NCBI GenBank assembly: GCA_035538795.1
Contig: DATLJS010000035.1
Span: 214,130-278,129, forward strand
Reading direction: 5' to 3'
Length of the DNA: 64,000 nucleotides
Origin: JAJZGK01 sp035538795
GTDB taxonomy: Bacteria; Pseudomonadota; Alphaproteobacteria; Rhodospirillales; Magnetospirillaceae
Shown here: piece by piece, positions 36,122 through 45,828 of the stretch
Position numbering within the stretch: the first letter of the stretch is position 1
Layout of the letters: every line of letters starts with the position of its first letter
Program-made: the position numbers and the translations under genes
The notes under the pieces: model-generated
Seen by the model: the letters and a program-made list of their open reading frames with translations, nothing else
Told to the model about the DNA's origin: nothing
The model's database searches: none

Positions 36122-37261
36122 ATGCCACCTTGCACCCAGCAGGCGCAGACCACGGCTTGCGACGTCGGCGAGATCGTCCGCTCTTTGCGGCAGGACATCG
36201 ATACGTCCGATCTGCGCATTCTGATCGTCTATTTCTTTCCCCGCCCCGACGCCGACGAACTGGCCCAAGCCCTGAGCCGGGCCTTTGCCCCCGTTCCCGT
36301 GGTCGGATGCAGCACCGGCGGAGAAATCGGCCCGCTCGGCTATACTCGGAACACCGTGGTGGCCGTGGGATTGTCCTCTCCCGATTTCTCGGTTTCGTGC
36401 CGGCTGATCGATCATTTGTCCGAACGCGGCAGCGAAGAAACCCTGAGCACCCTGCAAAATCTTCTTGATCAGGCGGAACCCCAGGTCCAGGGAAGCGGGC
36501 GATACTTCGCCGTCACCCTGTTCGACGGCTTTTGCCTGCGCGAAGAACATGTCTCCAGCGCCATTCACGCCGTGCTTGGCGACATTCCCGTGTGCGGGGG
36601 GTCGGCGAGCGACGGACGGCAATTCAGCAGCAGTCCCATCCTTTACGACGGCCGGCTGCATCACGATTGTGTCCTGGTCATGCTGGTGCACACCAACCGC
36701 GCTTTTCACGTCTTCAAGACCGAACATTTTCTGCCGCTGGAACAAAGGCTGGTCGTCACGGGCGCCGATGTGGATCAACGCATCGTCACGGAAATCAATG
36801 GTCGCCCCGCCGCCCAGGAATATGCCCGGCTGATCGGCTGTCCCCGGGAAAAGCTGGATCTGGTGCAATTTGCCCGCCACCCCTTGATCGTGCGCGTCGG
36901 CAGCACGAACTTCGTGCGCTCCATCATCCAGTGCCAGGACGATGACAGCCTGACCTTCGCCTGCGCCATCGATGTCGGACTGGTGCTGCGCCTGGGCGAA
37001 GGCTTCGACATGACCTCAAGCCTGGCCCAAAAATTCGGCGAGCTGCGCGAACGCATCGGAGAACCGGCATTGGTGTTGGGCTTCGACTGCATCCTGCGGC
37101 GCTTCGAGATGGAGGACAAAGGCGAAACCGATAAAGTGGCCGCCGTCATGAAGGCCAATCGCGTCGCCGGATTTTCGACGCAAGGCGAACATTTCCAAGG
37201 CATGCACATCAACCAGACCTTTACCGGCATCGCCCTGGGCAGGCGGAGCGGCATGGCATGA
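36122..37261 (+). CDS. FIST-domain sensory protein
   Basis: About 379 residues from the ATG at 36122, with GGGGGAA upstream; an ATG at 36086 is possible. FIST N and C domains are recognisable by PVPVVGCSTGGEIGPLGYT, ALVLGFDCILRRFEM and VAGFSTQGEHFQGMHINQTF. FIST domains are proposed to bind small ligands such as amino acids. The stop overlaps the start of the histidine kinase by 4 nt, so the FIST protein probably feeds that kinase. Confidence 0.9.
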   Translation: MPPCTQQAQTTACDVGEIVRSLRQDIDTSDLRILIVYFFPRPDADELAQALSRAFAPVPVVGCSTGGEIGPLGYTRNTVVAVGLSSPDFSVSCRLIDHLSERGSEETLSTLQNLLDQAEPQVQGSGRYFAVTLFDGFCLREEHVSSAIHAVLGDIPVCGGSASDGRQFSSSPILYDGRLHHDCVLVMLVHTNRAFHVFKTEHFLPLEQRLVVTGADVDQRIVTEINGRPAAQEYARLIGCPREKLDLVQFARHPLIVRVGSTNFVRSIIQCQDDDSLTFACAIDVGLVLRLGEGFDMTSSLAQKFGELRERIGEPALVLGFDCILRRFEMEDKGETDKVAAVMKANRVAGFSTQGEHFQGMHINQTFTGIALGRRSGMA

Positions 37262-38889
37262 GCGACGACGCCCCGAAAACCGTCGCCGAATTGCAAGCCG
37301 AGATCGACCGCTTGAACCGGATCAACACGGTGCTGATGGACCGGGTCGAGCGCAGCATGGCCATACAAGGCGATGCCTTTTCCATCTTTCAAACCGCGGT
37401 GGCGCTTGAAGAAAAGGCCCGCGAGAGCGCCGTCGCCCTGGAAGACGCTTTGGGCGACCTGGGACGGATGCGGCTTCAGCTTCGCGAAGCCATCGAAGTC
37501 ATCGACGAAGGTTTCGCCATGTTCGACGCTCAGGACCGGCTGGTTTTGTGCAACGAACGGTATCGCAGCATTTGGGCCAACGCGCCGCTGATCGGCGCCA
37601 CCTTCGAGCAATTGGCCCGCACCCTGATTGCCCAGAACAGCCTGCCACAGGCGATCGACGATCCCGAAAAATGGGTCGCCGAGCGAATCGAGCGCCACCT
37701 TAACCCCCGCGACCCGGTATTGGTTCAGTCCTCCGACGGCCGCTGGCTTCAGGTCAGCGAACGGCGCACCGGCGATGGCGGCATCGTCAGCCTTTATACC
37801 GACGTCACCGAGATCAAAGCCGTCGAAGCCCGCCGCCGCGAGCGGGAGCTGGCGCAGAAATCCATTCAACTGCAAGCGACCCTGGACAACCTTGACCAGG
37901 GCGTTTCCGTGCTGAACCGCACCGGCCGCCTGGAAAGCTGGAATCAACGCTTCATCGAGTTGCTGTCGGGCGACGCTCCTTTGTCGGAATTGCCGAGTCT
38001 GGCGGATTTGACCACGGTACCCCTGCCCTATGCCGCGGAATACCAGACCCAGGCGGGACGGGTGCTGGACGTGCGCGTCAATCCCATGCCCGGCGATGGG
38101 CGCGTGGCCACCTTTACCGACATTACCGACCGTCAGGCCAAGGAACAGCAGCTGGTTCAGGCCGTGGACCGCCTGAGCCAGGCCAACACCGAACTGGAAC
38201 GCTTCGCCTATGTGGCCAGCCACGACTTGCGCGAACCCTTGCGCACCATCGTTTCATTCACCCAACTGCTGCAACGCCGTTACCCCATGGAAGGCGAGGC
38301 TCAGGACTATATTGATCTGGTGATCGGCGCAGGCAAACGCATGAACGCCCTGATCTGCGGTCTGCTGGACTATTCCCGGGTTTCCGGCCAAGCCAGCCCG
38401 TTCAGGCCCTGCGACATGCAGAAAATCTGCGCCCTGGTACTGGACAATTTACGCGGCAGCATCGAACAGAGCGGCGCCCGCATTGCCGTTCAGCCCCTCC
38501 CCACGGTGTCCGGCGATGCCGTGCAGCTGGTGCAGTTGCTGCAAAACCTGATCGGCAACGGCATCAAATATTGCCGTCCCGGCGTTTTGCCCGAAGTCCG
38601 CATCGACGCCAATCTGGCAGGCAACGACGAATGGTGCTTCACCGTCACCGACAACGGCATCGGCATCGAAGACGGCAACCAGGATATTTACGAGATTTTC
38701 CGCCGGCTGCATCACAGCTCGGCCTATCCGGGAACCGGCATCGGTCTGGCCGTCTGCCGCCGCATCGTCGAGCATCACGGCGGCAGGCTTTGGCACGAGG
38801 CCGCCGAAACCGGCGGCACCCGCTTCCTGTTCATTCTGAAAGCCGACACATTCTCCACGCCGTCATCTGAACCCGCGTTGTTTTCTTGA
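37258..38889 (+). CDS. Cytoplasmic PAS-PAS histidine kinase
   Basis: A 543-residue kinase without membrane segments. It has an N-terminal coiled coil (about 8-75), two PAS-like domains (VIDEGFAMFDAQDRLVLCNE near 85; NLDQGVSVLNRTGRLESW near 210) and a HisKA domain with the phosphoacceptor in FAYVASHDLREPLRTI. The HATPase domain has NLIGNGIKYCRP, DNGIGIED and GTGIGLAVCRRIV. It is translationally coupled to the FIST gene. No response regulator is adjacent; the following HD-GYP gene may be a functional partner. Confidence 0.92.
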   Translation: MSDDAPKTVAELQAEIDRLNRINTVLMDRVERSMAIQGDAFSIFQTAVALEEKARESAVALEDALGDLGRMRLQLREAIEVIDEGFAMFDAQDRLVLCNERYRSIWANAPLIGATFEQLARTLIAQNSLPQAIDDPEKWVAERIERHLNPRDPVLVQSSDGRWLQVSERRTGDGGIVSLYTDVTEIKAVEARRRERELAQKSIQLQATLDNLDQGVSVLNRTGRLESWNQRFIELLSGDAPLSELPSLADLTTVPLPYAAEYQTQAGRVLDVRVNPMPGDGRVATFTDITDRQAKEQQLVQAVDRLSQANTELERFAYVASHDLREPLRTIVSFTQLLQRRYPMEGEAQDYIDLVIGAGKRMNALICGLLDYSRVSGQASPFRPCDMQKICALVLDNLRGSIEQSGARIAVQPLPTVSGDAVQLVQLLQNLIGNGIKYCRPGVLPEVRIDANLAGNDEWCFTVTDNGIGIEDGNQDIYEIFRRLHHSSAYPGTGIGLAVCRRIVEHHGGRLWHEAAETGGTRFLFILKADTFSTPSSEPALFS

Positions 38890-39032
38890 TCCAGAACAAA
38901 TCCTGGGATTCATATCCTGTTATGCTTCCGCATGGTTGATCCTGACGGAAACTAACAGCATTCTGTCCGCCGGGAATGGATGGAATGGACCGAGGACGCG
39001 GCCGGCAAGCCGCTTTCGGTTGGGGGACAAGT

Positions 39033-40505
39033 ATGTTCGGAAGGAATGGTGAATCCTCTGACAAAACCGCTTCAACGGAAAGCGAGCAGAGCGCCCCGAC
39101 ACAAGACGATACAATCAGCAGCAGTACGCTGTCCGCCATTTTCGAGGGAATCGACTTGGCTGTATTGGTGCTGGATCAAAATTTAAAGATCTCGTTCGTC
39201 AACGACCATTATATCCAGTTGCTATCCCTGGATTCCGACATTTGCCGCCAAGGCCGGGATTTCACCGACTTGCTGCCCAGCCTGTGTCTGCCGGACGAAG
39301 ACAATCAACTGTCGGCAGTCACGGCCCTGGATGCCCGGCTGATCCCCATCCAGGAACGCCGTCGCACCCGGCTGGTCCGCACCAGCGCCGACGGAAGAGT
39401 ACTGGAGGAAGTGGGCGCCCCGCTGAACAACGGCGGCTACAGCTTCGCCATCACCGACATTACCGAACGATATTTCGCCGCCAACCGCCTGAAAGCGGCC
39501 AACCGCGCCACCATTCAGGCCTTGGCCGGACTGGCCGAATACCGCGACAACGATACCGGCGAACATGTCATCCGCGTCGCCCGCATGACCCAGGAGATTA
39601 CCCGCACATTGGAGCAGATGAGGTCGTTTCCCGGCCAGATCACCCGCGACTTCCGAGCTCAGATCGGCGTTGCCAGCATGCTGCACGATGTGGGCAAGGT
39701 CGCCGTACCCGATCATGTGCTGCATAAGCCCGGCTTTCTTGACGACATCGAACGCAAGGCCATGCAAAAGCACTCGGCCGTCGGCGCCTCGATCCTGAAC
39801 AAAGCGCTGACCATGGCGCCGGAAAGCTCCTATCTGCGCTTCGCCGCCGAGATCGCCCGCCATCATCACGAACGCTATGACGGCAAAGGCTACCCTGACG
39901 GATTGGCCGGAGAAAACATTCCTTTAGCCGCCCGGATCGTCGCCGTCGCCGATGTGTTCGACGCCCTGACCAGCGCGCGTCCCTACAAGGACGCCTGGGG
40001 CGAAGATGAAGCCGCCCGCTATCTGGTCGAACAAGCGGGTATCCAGTTCGACGCCACGGTGATCGAGGCAGCCGTGAGGGTCCTGGAAAGCCGCCGTCTG
40101 ACTCCGGTGATCCGCTGGACCGAGGCCATGAGCGTCGGCAACCCGGTGCTGGATCGAGACCACCGCACCCTGATCGGCCTGGTCAATCAGATGAGCCAGC
40201 CGGCCAACCGCCAGGACCGCGCCGTGCTGGAATTCGTGCTGGACGAACTGCTGGATTACACCGTCGCCCACTTCGCCCGCGAAGAAGAGCATATGCGTCA
40301 GATTGATTTTTCCGACTTCGATCGCCATGTCGCCATTCATCGCAGCCTGACCAATCAGCTTGTGTCGATTCGCCGCAACTTCATCACCGGCAACCGCGAC
40401 ATGGGCACGGAAGTCGCCGATTTCGTCGCCGATTGGCTGCGCAACCACATTCTGCGCGAAGACCGCCGCTATGTGGATGAGGATCCCGGCGCCCATACCG
40501 CCTAA
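39033..40505 (+). CDS. PAS-HD-GYP-hemerythrin protein (oxygen-linked c-di-GMP phosphodiesterase)
   Basis: About 490 residues from the ATG at 39033, with GGGGGA upstream. An N-terminal PAS-like domain (LAVLVLDQNLKISFVNDHY) leads to a complete HD-GYP domain: LHDVGK near 216 and HHHERYDGKGYPDG near 280. A C-terminal bacteriohemerythrin follows, with ligands visible in LDRDHRTLIG, HFAREEEHM, HVAIHRSL and NHILREDRRY. HD-GYP enzymes hydrolyse c-di-GMP, and hemerythrin binds O2 at a di-iron site. Oxygen control of c-di-GMP turnover is the likely role. It lies 143 nt downstream of the kinase. Confidence 0.9.
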   Translation: MFGRNGESSDKTASTESEQSAPTQDDTISSSTLSAIFEGIDLAVLVLDQNLKISFVNDHYIQLLSLDSDICRQGRDFTDLLPSLCLPDEDNQLSAVTALDARLIPIQERRRTRLVRTSADGRVLEEVGAPLNNGGYSFAITDITERYFAANRLKAANRATIQALAGLAEYRDNDTGEHVIRVARMTQEITRTLEQMRSFPGQITRDFRAQIGVASMLHDVGKVAVPDHVLHKPGFLDDIERKAMQKHSAVGASILNKALTMAPESSYLRFAAEIARHHHERYDGKGYPDGLAGENIPLAARIVAVADVFDALTSARPYKDAWGEDEAARYLVEQAGIQFDATVIEAAVRVLESRRLTPVIRWTEAMSVGNPVLDRDHRTLIGLVNQMSQPANRQDRAVLEFVLDELLDYTVAHFAREEEHMRQIDFSDFDRHVAIHRSLTNQLVSIRRNFITGNRDMGTEVADFVADWLRNHILREDRRYVDEDPGAHTA

Positions 40506-40629
40506 AAGCGGTCATAATTAACCAAGCATAAAGACACCGGGCTCCATGATGCCGATACTTGATCCTTCTGTCTGGGGCGGGAGGATCGGGAGTGGCCGAC
40601 GCCACTCTTCCACGCAAGAGGATACGAGC

Positions 40630-42390
40630 ATGCGATCTCCGGCCGACATGGATATCATCCAGATCGATATCAGCACTAAGTGCCACCTCAAATGCTCGAA
40701 CTGCACGCGCCTAATTCCGCATCAGCCATCGCGCGACGACCTCAGCCTGGAGGCTTTCGAGCGCGCCGTGAAGTCGATGGACGGCTGGGACGGCCCCAAC
40801 AAAGTCATCGGCATCATCGCCGGCGAACCGACCCTGCATCACGATTTCGAACGCATCTCGCGCCGTTTCGCCGAACTGTGGGGCGGTCCGACCACCGGCA
40901 ACGGCCGCGCGCCGATTCATGACTTCAACATGTTCGCCACCCAGCGCCTGTTCGACCGCTCGACGGGACGCGGCCTGTGGACCAGCCTGGGCGCCGGTTT
41001 CTACCGCCATTACGAAACCATCATGGACGTCTATGGCCACTGGAACACCAACACCCACGAATCCGGCGGACACCATCAGGCGCTGCTGATCTCGCGCAAG
41101 GATTACATCGCCGCCAGCGGCATCTCCGACGAACAATGGGAACGCAACCGCGACGACTGCTGGGTGCAGAAGCTATGGTCCGCCTCGATGAACGACAAGG
41201 GCGCCTATTTCTGTGAGGTGGCGGCCTCCATCGACCGCCTGTATTTCGGCGGCGCCCATGCCTGGCCCATCGAGCATGGCTGGTGGCAGCGCAAGCCCGA
41301 AGATTTCAAGCATCAACTGGAGTTGTGCAATTACTGCGGCCTGGCCCAGCCCGGCCCTTCGCAACTCGACATTCTTGAGCGCGACATCATCTCCGATGAA
41401 AACCTCCACAAGCTGGCCGAAGCCGGCAGCCCGGCGGTGAAGAAAGGCAAGTTCGAGCAGTTCGATCCCGAATTGCATACCCAAAAGCGCACCGTCGATC
41501 AGCGCGACAATTATGTCGGCGACGGCCGCCGCGTCGGCATCGGCAACAATTCCACCAAGCCCCGCAAATTGTCCGGCGTGGTGGTTTCGGTGGGTTTCGG
41601 CTCAGCGCTGGCGGAAACCCTGCCCCGCAACGCCGCCCATTTCGACGAACTGGTGGTGGTGACCACCAGCGACGATGAACTGACCCAGGCTCTGGCCCGG
41701 CAAAACAACGCCAAACTGGTGATTTCAGACCGCTGCTACGACGACGACGACGCCTTCAACAAGGGCAAGCTGGTCAATGACGGCTTCGCCGCCCTGACCG
41801 ACCCCGACTGGGTGATCCTGTTCGACGCCGATGTGGTGCTGAACGCCAACACGCGCCACTTCATCACCCACAACTCGTTCAACCCCGGCTGCCTCTATTA
41901 CACCGCTCGCCGCGACCGAGGCGAAACGGGCGCGAACCAGATGCAGCCCAGCGGTTATTTCCAGCTGTTCAGCCCGCAAGCGACCTCGATTCGCGAGCAT
42001 CTGTCCCCCCTGCTGTCAGAAAGCTTCTGCTCAGCGGGCAGCGTCGATTCCTGGTTCCAGCAGCAATGGGCCCCGGACCGCGTGATCGCCGTACCGGAGC
42101 TTGAGGTCGAACATGTCGCCTCCCAGACCCTGGGACAGAATTGGAACGGCCAAAAGCCCATCGCCGGCAAATGGACCCAGTTGGGCCTTTTGACCCCACA
42201 GGGCTTCGGCACCTTCATGCAGATGTCTCAGTTGCCCGACGTCATCAAGCTGACCGACACCAAATACGGCGACAGCATCGTCATCGAAACCAAGGATTTC
42301 GACCAACACGTCAAGCTGAGCCCGGCCGGGCTTCAATTCGATGGCAAGGATATCGGTCACTGCCATATTCACGTGGCTTTCCGGGCCTGA
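40630..42390 (+). CDS. Radical SAM protein fused to a GT-A-like glycosyltransferase domain
   Basis: 586 residues from the ATG at 40630, with AGAGGA upstream. The N-terminal radical SAM domain carries CHLKCSNC (C-x3-C-x2-C for the [4Fe-4S] cluster) after IIQIDISTK, and IAGEPTLHHDF. A CNYCG pair near residue 235 may bind a second metal. From about residue 312 a separate alpha/beta domain follows (GVVVSVGFGSALAETLPRN) with a glycosyltransferase-like DxD in DWVILFDADVVL near 397. It opens the + strand glycan gene set; the NeuB-like gene follows after 106 nt. The reaction is unknown. Confidence 0.8.
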   Translation: MRSPADMDIIQIDISTKCHLKCSNCTRLIPHQPSRDDLSLEAFERAVKSMDGWDGPNKVIGIIAGEPTLHHDFERISRRFAELWGGPTTGNGRAPIHDFNMFATQRLFDRSTGRGLWTSLGAGFYRHYETIMDVYGHWNTNTHESGGHHQALLISRKDYIAASGISDEQWERNRDDCWVQKLWSASMNDKGAYFCEVAASIDRLYFGGAHAWPIEHGWWQRKPEDFKHQLELCNYCGLAQPGPSQLDILERDIISDENLHKLAEAGSPAVKKGKFEQFDPELHTQKRTVDQRDNYVGDGRRVGIGNNSTKPRKLSGVVVSVGFGSALAETLPRNAAHFDELVVVTTSDDELTQALARQNNAKLVISDRCYDDDDAFNKGKLVNDGFAALTDPDWVILFDADVVLNANTRHFITHNSFNPGCLYYTARRDRGETGANQMQPSGYFQLFSPQATSIREHLSPLLSESFCSAGSVDSWFQQQWAPDRVIAVPELEVEHVASQTLGQNWNGQKPIAGKWTQLGLLTPQGFGTFMQMSQLPDVIKLTDTKYGDSIVIETKDFDQHVKLSPAGLQFDGKDIGHCHIHVAFRA

Positions 42391-42496
42391 GAAAAGAGAG
42401 TAGGAAAAACCACACTCGCACCCATATGCGGGAAACAGCAATAAACGGAACAAGCGAAGGGCGGGTGTCCGTCTGACTTCGCGGTAGGGGTGTCCA

Positions 42497-44002
42497 ATGA
42501 GCGAACTTTTCCGCACGCCGCTTTTCGTTCTCGAAATGGCCAACAACCACATGGGTGATGTGGAACACGGTCTGCGGGTCATCCGCGAGTTCGGCGCCCT
42601 GTGCCAGAATTATCCATTTCAATTCGCCTTAAAGATGCAATACCGGCAATTGGACAGCCTGATCCATCCCGACTTCATCGGCCGCGACGACATCAAATAC
42701 ATCAAGCGTTTCTCCGAAACCCGGCTCTCGCGCGAGGACACCCGCAAGCTGGTGGCCGAGATCAAGGCCCAAGGCTTCATCGCCATGTGCACGCCCTTCG
42801 ACAACGCTTCGGTGGACGTCATTGTTGAAGACGGTTTCGACATCCTAAAAATCGCCAGTTGCTCGATGACTGATTGGCCGTTGCTGGAAAAAGTGGTCAA
42901 AACCAAGCTACCAATCATCGCTTCGACCGCCGGATCGCCGTTTACCGAAATCGACAAGTTGGTCAGCTTTTTCCAAAATCGAGAGAAAACCTTCGCCCTG
43001 ATGCATTGCGTCGGCGAATATCCCACGCCCATGGAGCGGCTGGAATTAAACCAGATCGGCATGATGATGGAGCGCTACCCCCGCGTACCCATCGGCTATT
43101 CCACCCACGAAGACCCAAACATCACCATTCCCGTCGCCATGGCCGTCGCCAAAGGCAGCAAGATCTTCGAGAAACATGTTGGCGTCCCCACCGACCGGTA
43201 CGCGCTGAACGCTTATTCCGCCTCCCCAGCCCAGGCCAAGGCTTGGCTGGATGCCGCCGTCGAGGCTTACGCCATCTGCGGCGCCACTGACGGCCGGGCC
43301 GAACCGTCAAAAGCCGAAATGGAGTCGTTATTCTCGCTGCGCCGAGGCGTCTATGCCAAGCGGACCGTCAAAGCCGGCGAACGTCTGCGCGATGATGACG
43401 TTTTCTTCGCCATCCCCACCCAAGACGGCCATGTCACCGCCAACGACTGGTCGAAATACACCCAGTTCTATGCCGAAACCGATATTCCGGCCAATGCCCC
43501 CGTCAAGCTGGAAGGCATTCGGCGCGTCGATACCCGCGAGACTCTCAAGGCCATCGTCTCCAAAGTGAAAGATCTGCTGAGGCAGGGCAACATCGTGGTG
43601 CCCGGCAAGTCCGATCTAGAGGTTTCGCATCACTACGGCCTCGAAAAAGTATGGGAATACGGCATCACCATGATCACCGTGGTGAACCGCGAATATTGCA
43701 AGAAGCTGATCGTCGTCCTGCCCGGGCAAAAGCACCCGGCCCAATACCATAAGCTGAAAGAGGAAACCTTCCACGTCCTTCATGGCAAGGTTCTGCTGAC
43801 CCTGGACGGAGAAACCGAAGAACATGGGCGCGGCTCGGTAGCCGTGGTCAAACGCGGCGTCGTTCACGCGTTCGAAAGCCCAGAAGGAGCCGTCTTTGAA
43901 GAAATCTCATCGACTCACATCGGCAACGATTCTTTCTATCTCGATGAAGAGATCGGCAAGAACGAACATCGCAAAACCTACCTCAGCTATTGGCTGGATT
44001 GA
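42497..44002 (+). CDS. NeuB-like nonulosonate synthase fused to a C-terminal cupin
   Basis: A 501-residue protein. The N-terminal TIM barrel belongs to the NeuB/SpsE family, which condenses phosphoenolpyruvate with an amino sugar (FVLEMANNHMGDVEHG, FALKMQYRQLDS, VPIGYSTHED). An SAF domain follows (LFSLRRGVYAKRTVKAGERL, about 275-345). From about residue 375 comes a cupin (HPAQYHKLKEETFHVLHGKV) resembling sugar-isomerase cupins. The fusion suggests isomerisation or substrate control coupled to sugar-acid synthesis. No CMP-sugar synthetase is adjacent. The next gene starts 5 nt downstream. Confidence 0.87.
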   Translation: MSELFRTPLFVLEMANNHMGDVEHGLRVIREFGALCQNYPFQFALKMQYRQLDSLIHPDFIGRDDIKYIKRFSETRLSREDTRKLVAEIKAQGFIAMCTPFDNASVDVIVEDGFDILKIASCSMTDWPLLEKVVKTKLPIIASTAGSPFTEIDKLVSFFQNREKTFALMHCVGEYPTPMERLELNQIGMMMERYPRVPIGYSTHEDPNITIPVAMAVAKGSKIFEKHVGVPTDRYALNAYSASPAQAKAWLDAAVEAYAICGATDGRAEPSKAEMESLFSLRRGVYAKRTVKAGERLRDDDVFFAIPTQDGHVTANDWSKYTQFYAETDIPANAPVKLEGIRRVDTRETLKAIVSKVKDLLRQGNIVVPGKSDLEVSHHYGLEKVWEYGITMITVVNREYCKKLIVVLPGQKHPAQYHKLKEETFHVLHGKVLLTLDGETEEHGRGSVAVVKRGVVHAFESPEGAVFEEISSTHIGNDSFYLDEEIGKNEHRKTYLSYWLD

Positions 44003-44007
44003 TCAGA

Positions 44008-45828
44008 ATGAGCAACTCCGTCCGCGTCGCCGATTACATCTTCTCGACCATCGCCGCGCAAGGCGTCTCAACGGTCTTTCTGGTGCCAGGTGGCGGTGCC
44101 ATGTATCTGGTGGATGCTGCCGGCTCCACTGAAGGCTTGAGTTTTGTTCCCAATCACCACGAACAAGCCTCCGCCATTGCCGCGGAAGCCTATTCCCGCA
44201 TTCACGGCCGCATGGGTGTAGCCCTGGTGACCACCGGACCGGGCGGCACCAACGCCATTACAGCCGTGGCCGGCGCCTGGATCGAATCGGTACCGATGAT
44301 GATCGTTTCCGGCCAGGTCAAGCGCTCCGACCTCAAGGGCGATACCGGCGTGCGCCAAATGGGACCGCAAGAAGTCGATGTGGTCGCTCTGGTCGATCCC
44401 ATCACCAAATACGCTGTGACCGTGATGGATCCCAAAGACATCCGTTTCCACATGGAAAAGGCTTTGCATCTGGCCACCACCGGGCGGCGCGGCCCGGTTT
44501 GGATCGACGTTCCGCTGGACGTCCAGGCCAGTATGATTGACCCGGACGCCTTGATCGGCTTCACGCCCGATGACGCCTCCAAGCAGGATTTGACAGCCGT
44601 CGTCGATCAGATTTACCAATTGCTGAACCAGTCCAAACGCCCACTGATCCTGGCTGGACACGGCGTGCGTCTGGCCGGTGCCGCTGAACAGTTCCATGAA
44701 CTCTATGAAAGCCTCGACGTTCCCGTGGCCACCACCTGGAACGCCATGGATTTGATCCCCTCCACGCATCCCTTGAGCGTCGGCAAGCCCGGTACCGTAG
44801 CTTTGCGTGCGCCCAACTTCGCCGTACAAAACAGCGACCTTCTAATTTCCATCGGCGCGCGGTTGGACAATGTGGTAACGGCTTTCAATCCTGGCCGCTT
44901 CGGCCGCGAAGCCAAAAAAGTGGTAATCGATGTCGATGCTGCCGAACTGGGAAAATTCACTCATCATATCGACCTTAAGCTTCAAGCGGACGCCGCCGAC
45001 ATCATTGCCGCTCTCTTAGTCGAGCGCAGCAAGGCCAAGAAGGTCGACCGATCCGCTTGGCTGGCCAAATGCCTAGAATGGAAGCGACGCTATCCCATCA
45101 ATGACGGCAAACCCTTCGCCGAATCAGGCGTCATCAGCCATTATCAACTGATGCAAGTGCTGTCAGAGGAGATCCCCGAAGACACCCTGGTGGTGACCGG
45201 CAGCTCCGGCCTGGGCGTCGAAGCATTCTACAGCGCCTATCAGAATAAACCGGGTCAGCGTGTCTTCCTAACCTCCGGCTTGGGAGCCATGGGCTACGGT
45301 CTGCCGGCCATGATCGGCGCCGGCGTCGCCAACGGCCGCAAGCCTTTCGTCGGCATTGAAAGCGATGGCAGCTTCCAGATGAATATGCAGGAGCTGGCAA
45401 CCTTGAAGGCTCAAAACCTGCCGTTGCGCCTGTTCATCATCAACAATAACGGCTACGCCTCCATCCGCGCCACCCAACGCAACTATTTCCAGGGCCGCTT
45501 CGTCGGCACCGGTCCCGAGGCAGGACTGTTCATTCCCGACATCTGCGCCATCGCCCAAACCATGGGCATCGCCGCCAGCAAAGTTTCAGACGCCGCCGAC
45601 CTACGCAAGGCGATACGGGATACCCTGGCCCATCCCGGCCCGGTGATCCTGGACGTGCACGTGCGCAATGATGAAACCCTGTGGCCGAAATCGGCGGCTA
45701 TTCCCCAGAAGGACGGTTCCATGCTGTCCATGCCGTTGGAAGACATGTCGCCGCTGCTGCCCCGTCAGGAACTGCGCGACCAAATGTTGATCGCTCTAGC
45801 ACCTGAATCCGAGGCTATTCAGGAATGA
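44008..45828 (+). CDS. Thiamine diphosphate enzyme, acetolactate-synthase-like
   Basis: 606 residues from the ATG at 44008. The three ThDP-family domains are present: a pyrimidine-binding domain with the catalytic Glu in NHHEQASAIAAEAYS, a central domain, and a PP-binding domain with GIESDGSFQMNMQELATLK and NNNGYASIRATQ. It is not a standard ilvB because it sits between NeuB-like and HAD genes, overlaps the latter by 4 nt and lacks a regulatory subunit gene. It probably decarboxylates or ligates a 2-oxo acid in glycan precursor synthesis; the substrate is unknown. Confidence 0.85.
   Translation: MSNSVRVADYIFSTIAAQGVSTVFLVPGGGAMYLVDAAGSTEGLSFVPNHHEQASAIAAEAYSRIHGRMGVALVTTGPGGTNAITAVAGAWIESVPMMIVSGQVKRSDLKGDTGVRQMGPQEVDVVALVDPITKYAVTVMDPKDIRFHMEKALHLATTGRRGPVWIDVPLDVQASMIDPDALIGFTPDDASKQDLTAVVDQIYQLLNQSKRPLILAGHGVRLAGAAEQFHELYESLDVPVATTWNAMDLIPSTHPLSVGKPGTVALRAPNFAVQNSDLLISIGARLDNVVTAFNPGRFGREAKKVVIDVDAAELGKFTHHIDLKLQADAADIIAALLVERSKAKKVDRSAWLAKCLEWKRRYPINDGKPFAESGVISHYQLMQVLSEEIPEDTLVVTGSSGLGVEAFYSAYQNKPGQRVFLTSGLGAMGYGLPAMIGAGVANGRKPFVGIESDGSFQMNMQELATLKAQNLPLRLFIINNNGYASIRATQRNYFQGRFVGTGPEAGLFIPDICAIAQTMGIAASKVSDAADLRKAIRDTLAHPGPVILDVHVRNDETLWPKSAAIPQKDGSMLSMPLEDMSPLLPRQELRDQMLIALAPESEAIQE

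Noticed and set aside
44008..45828. Biosynthetic acetolactate synthase (ilvB)
   Set aside because: No ilvN or ilvC neighbours; it is embedded by 5-nt and 4-nt spacing in a sugar-acid gene set.
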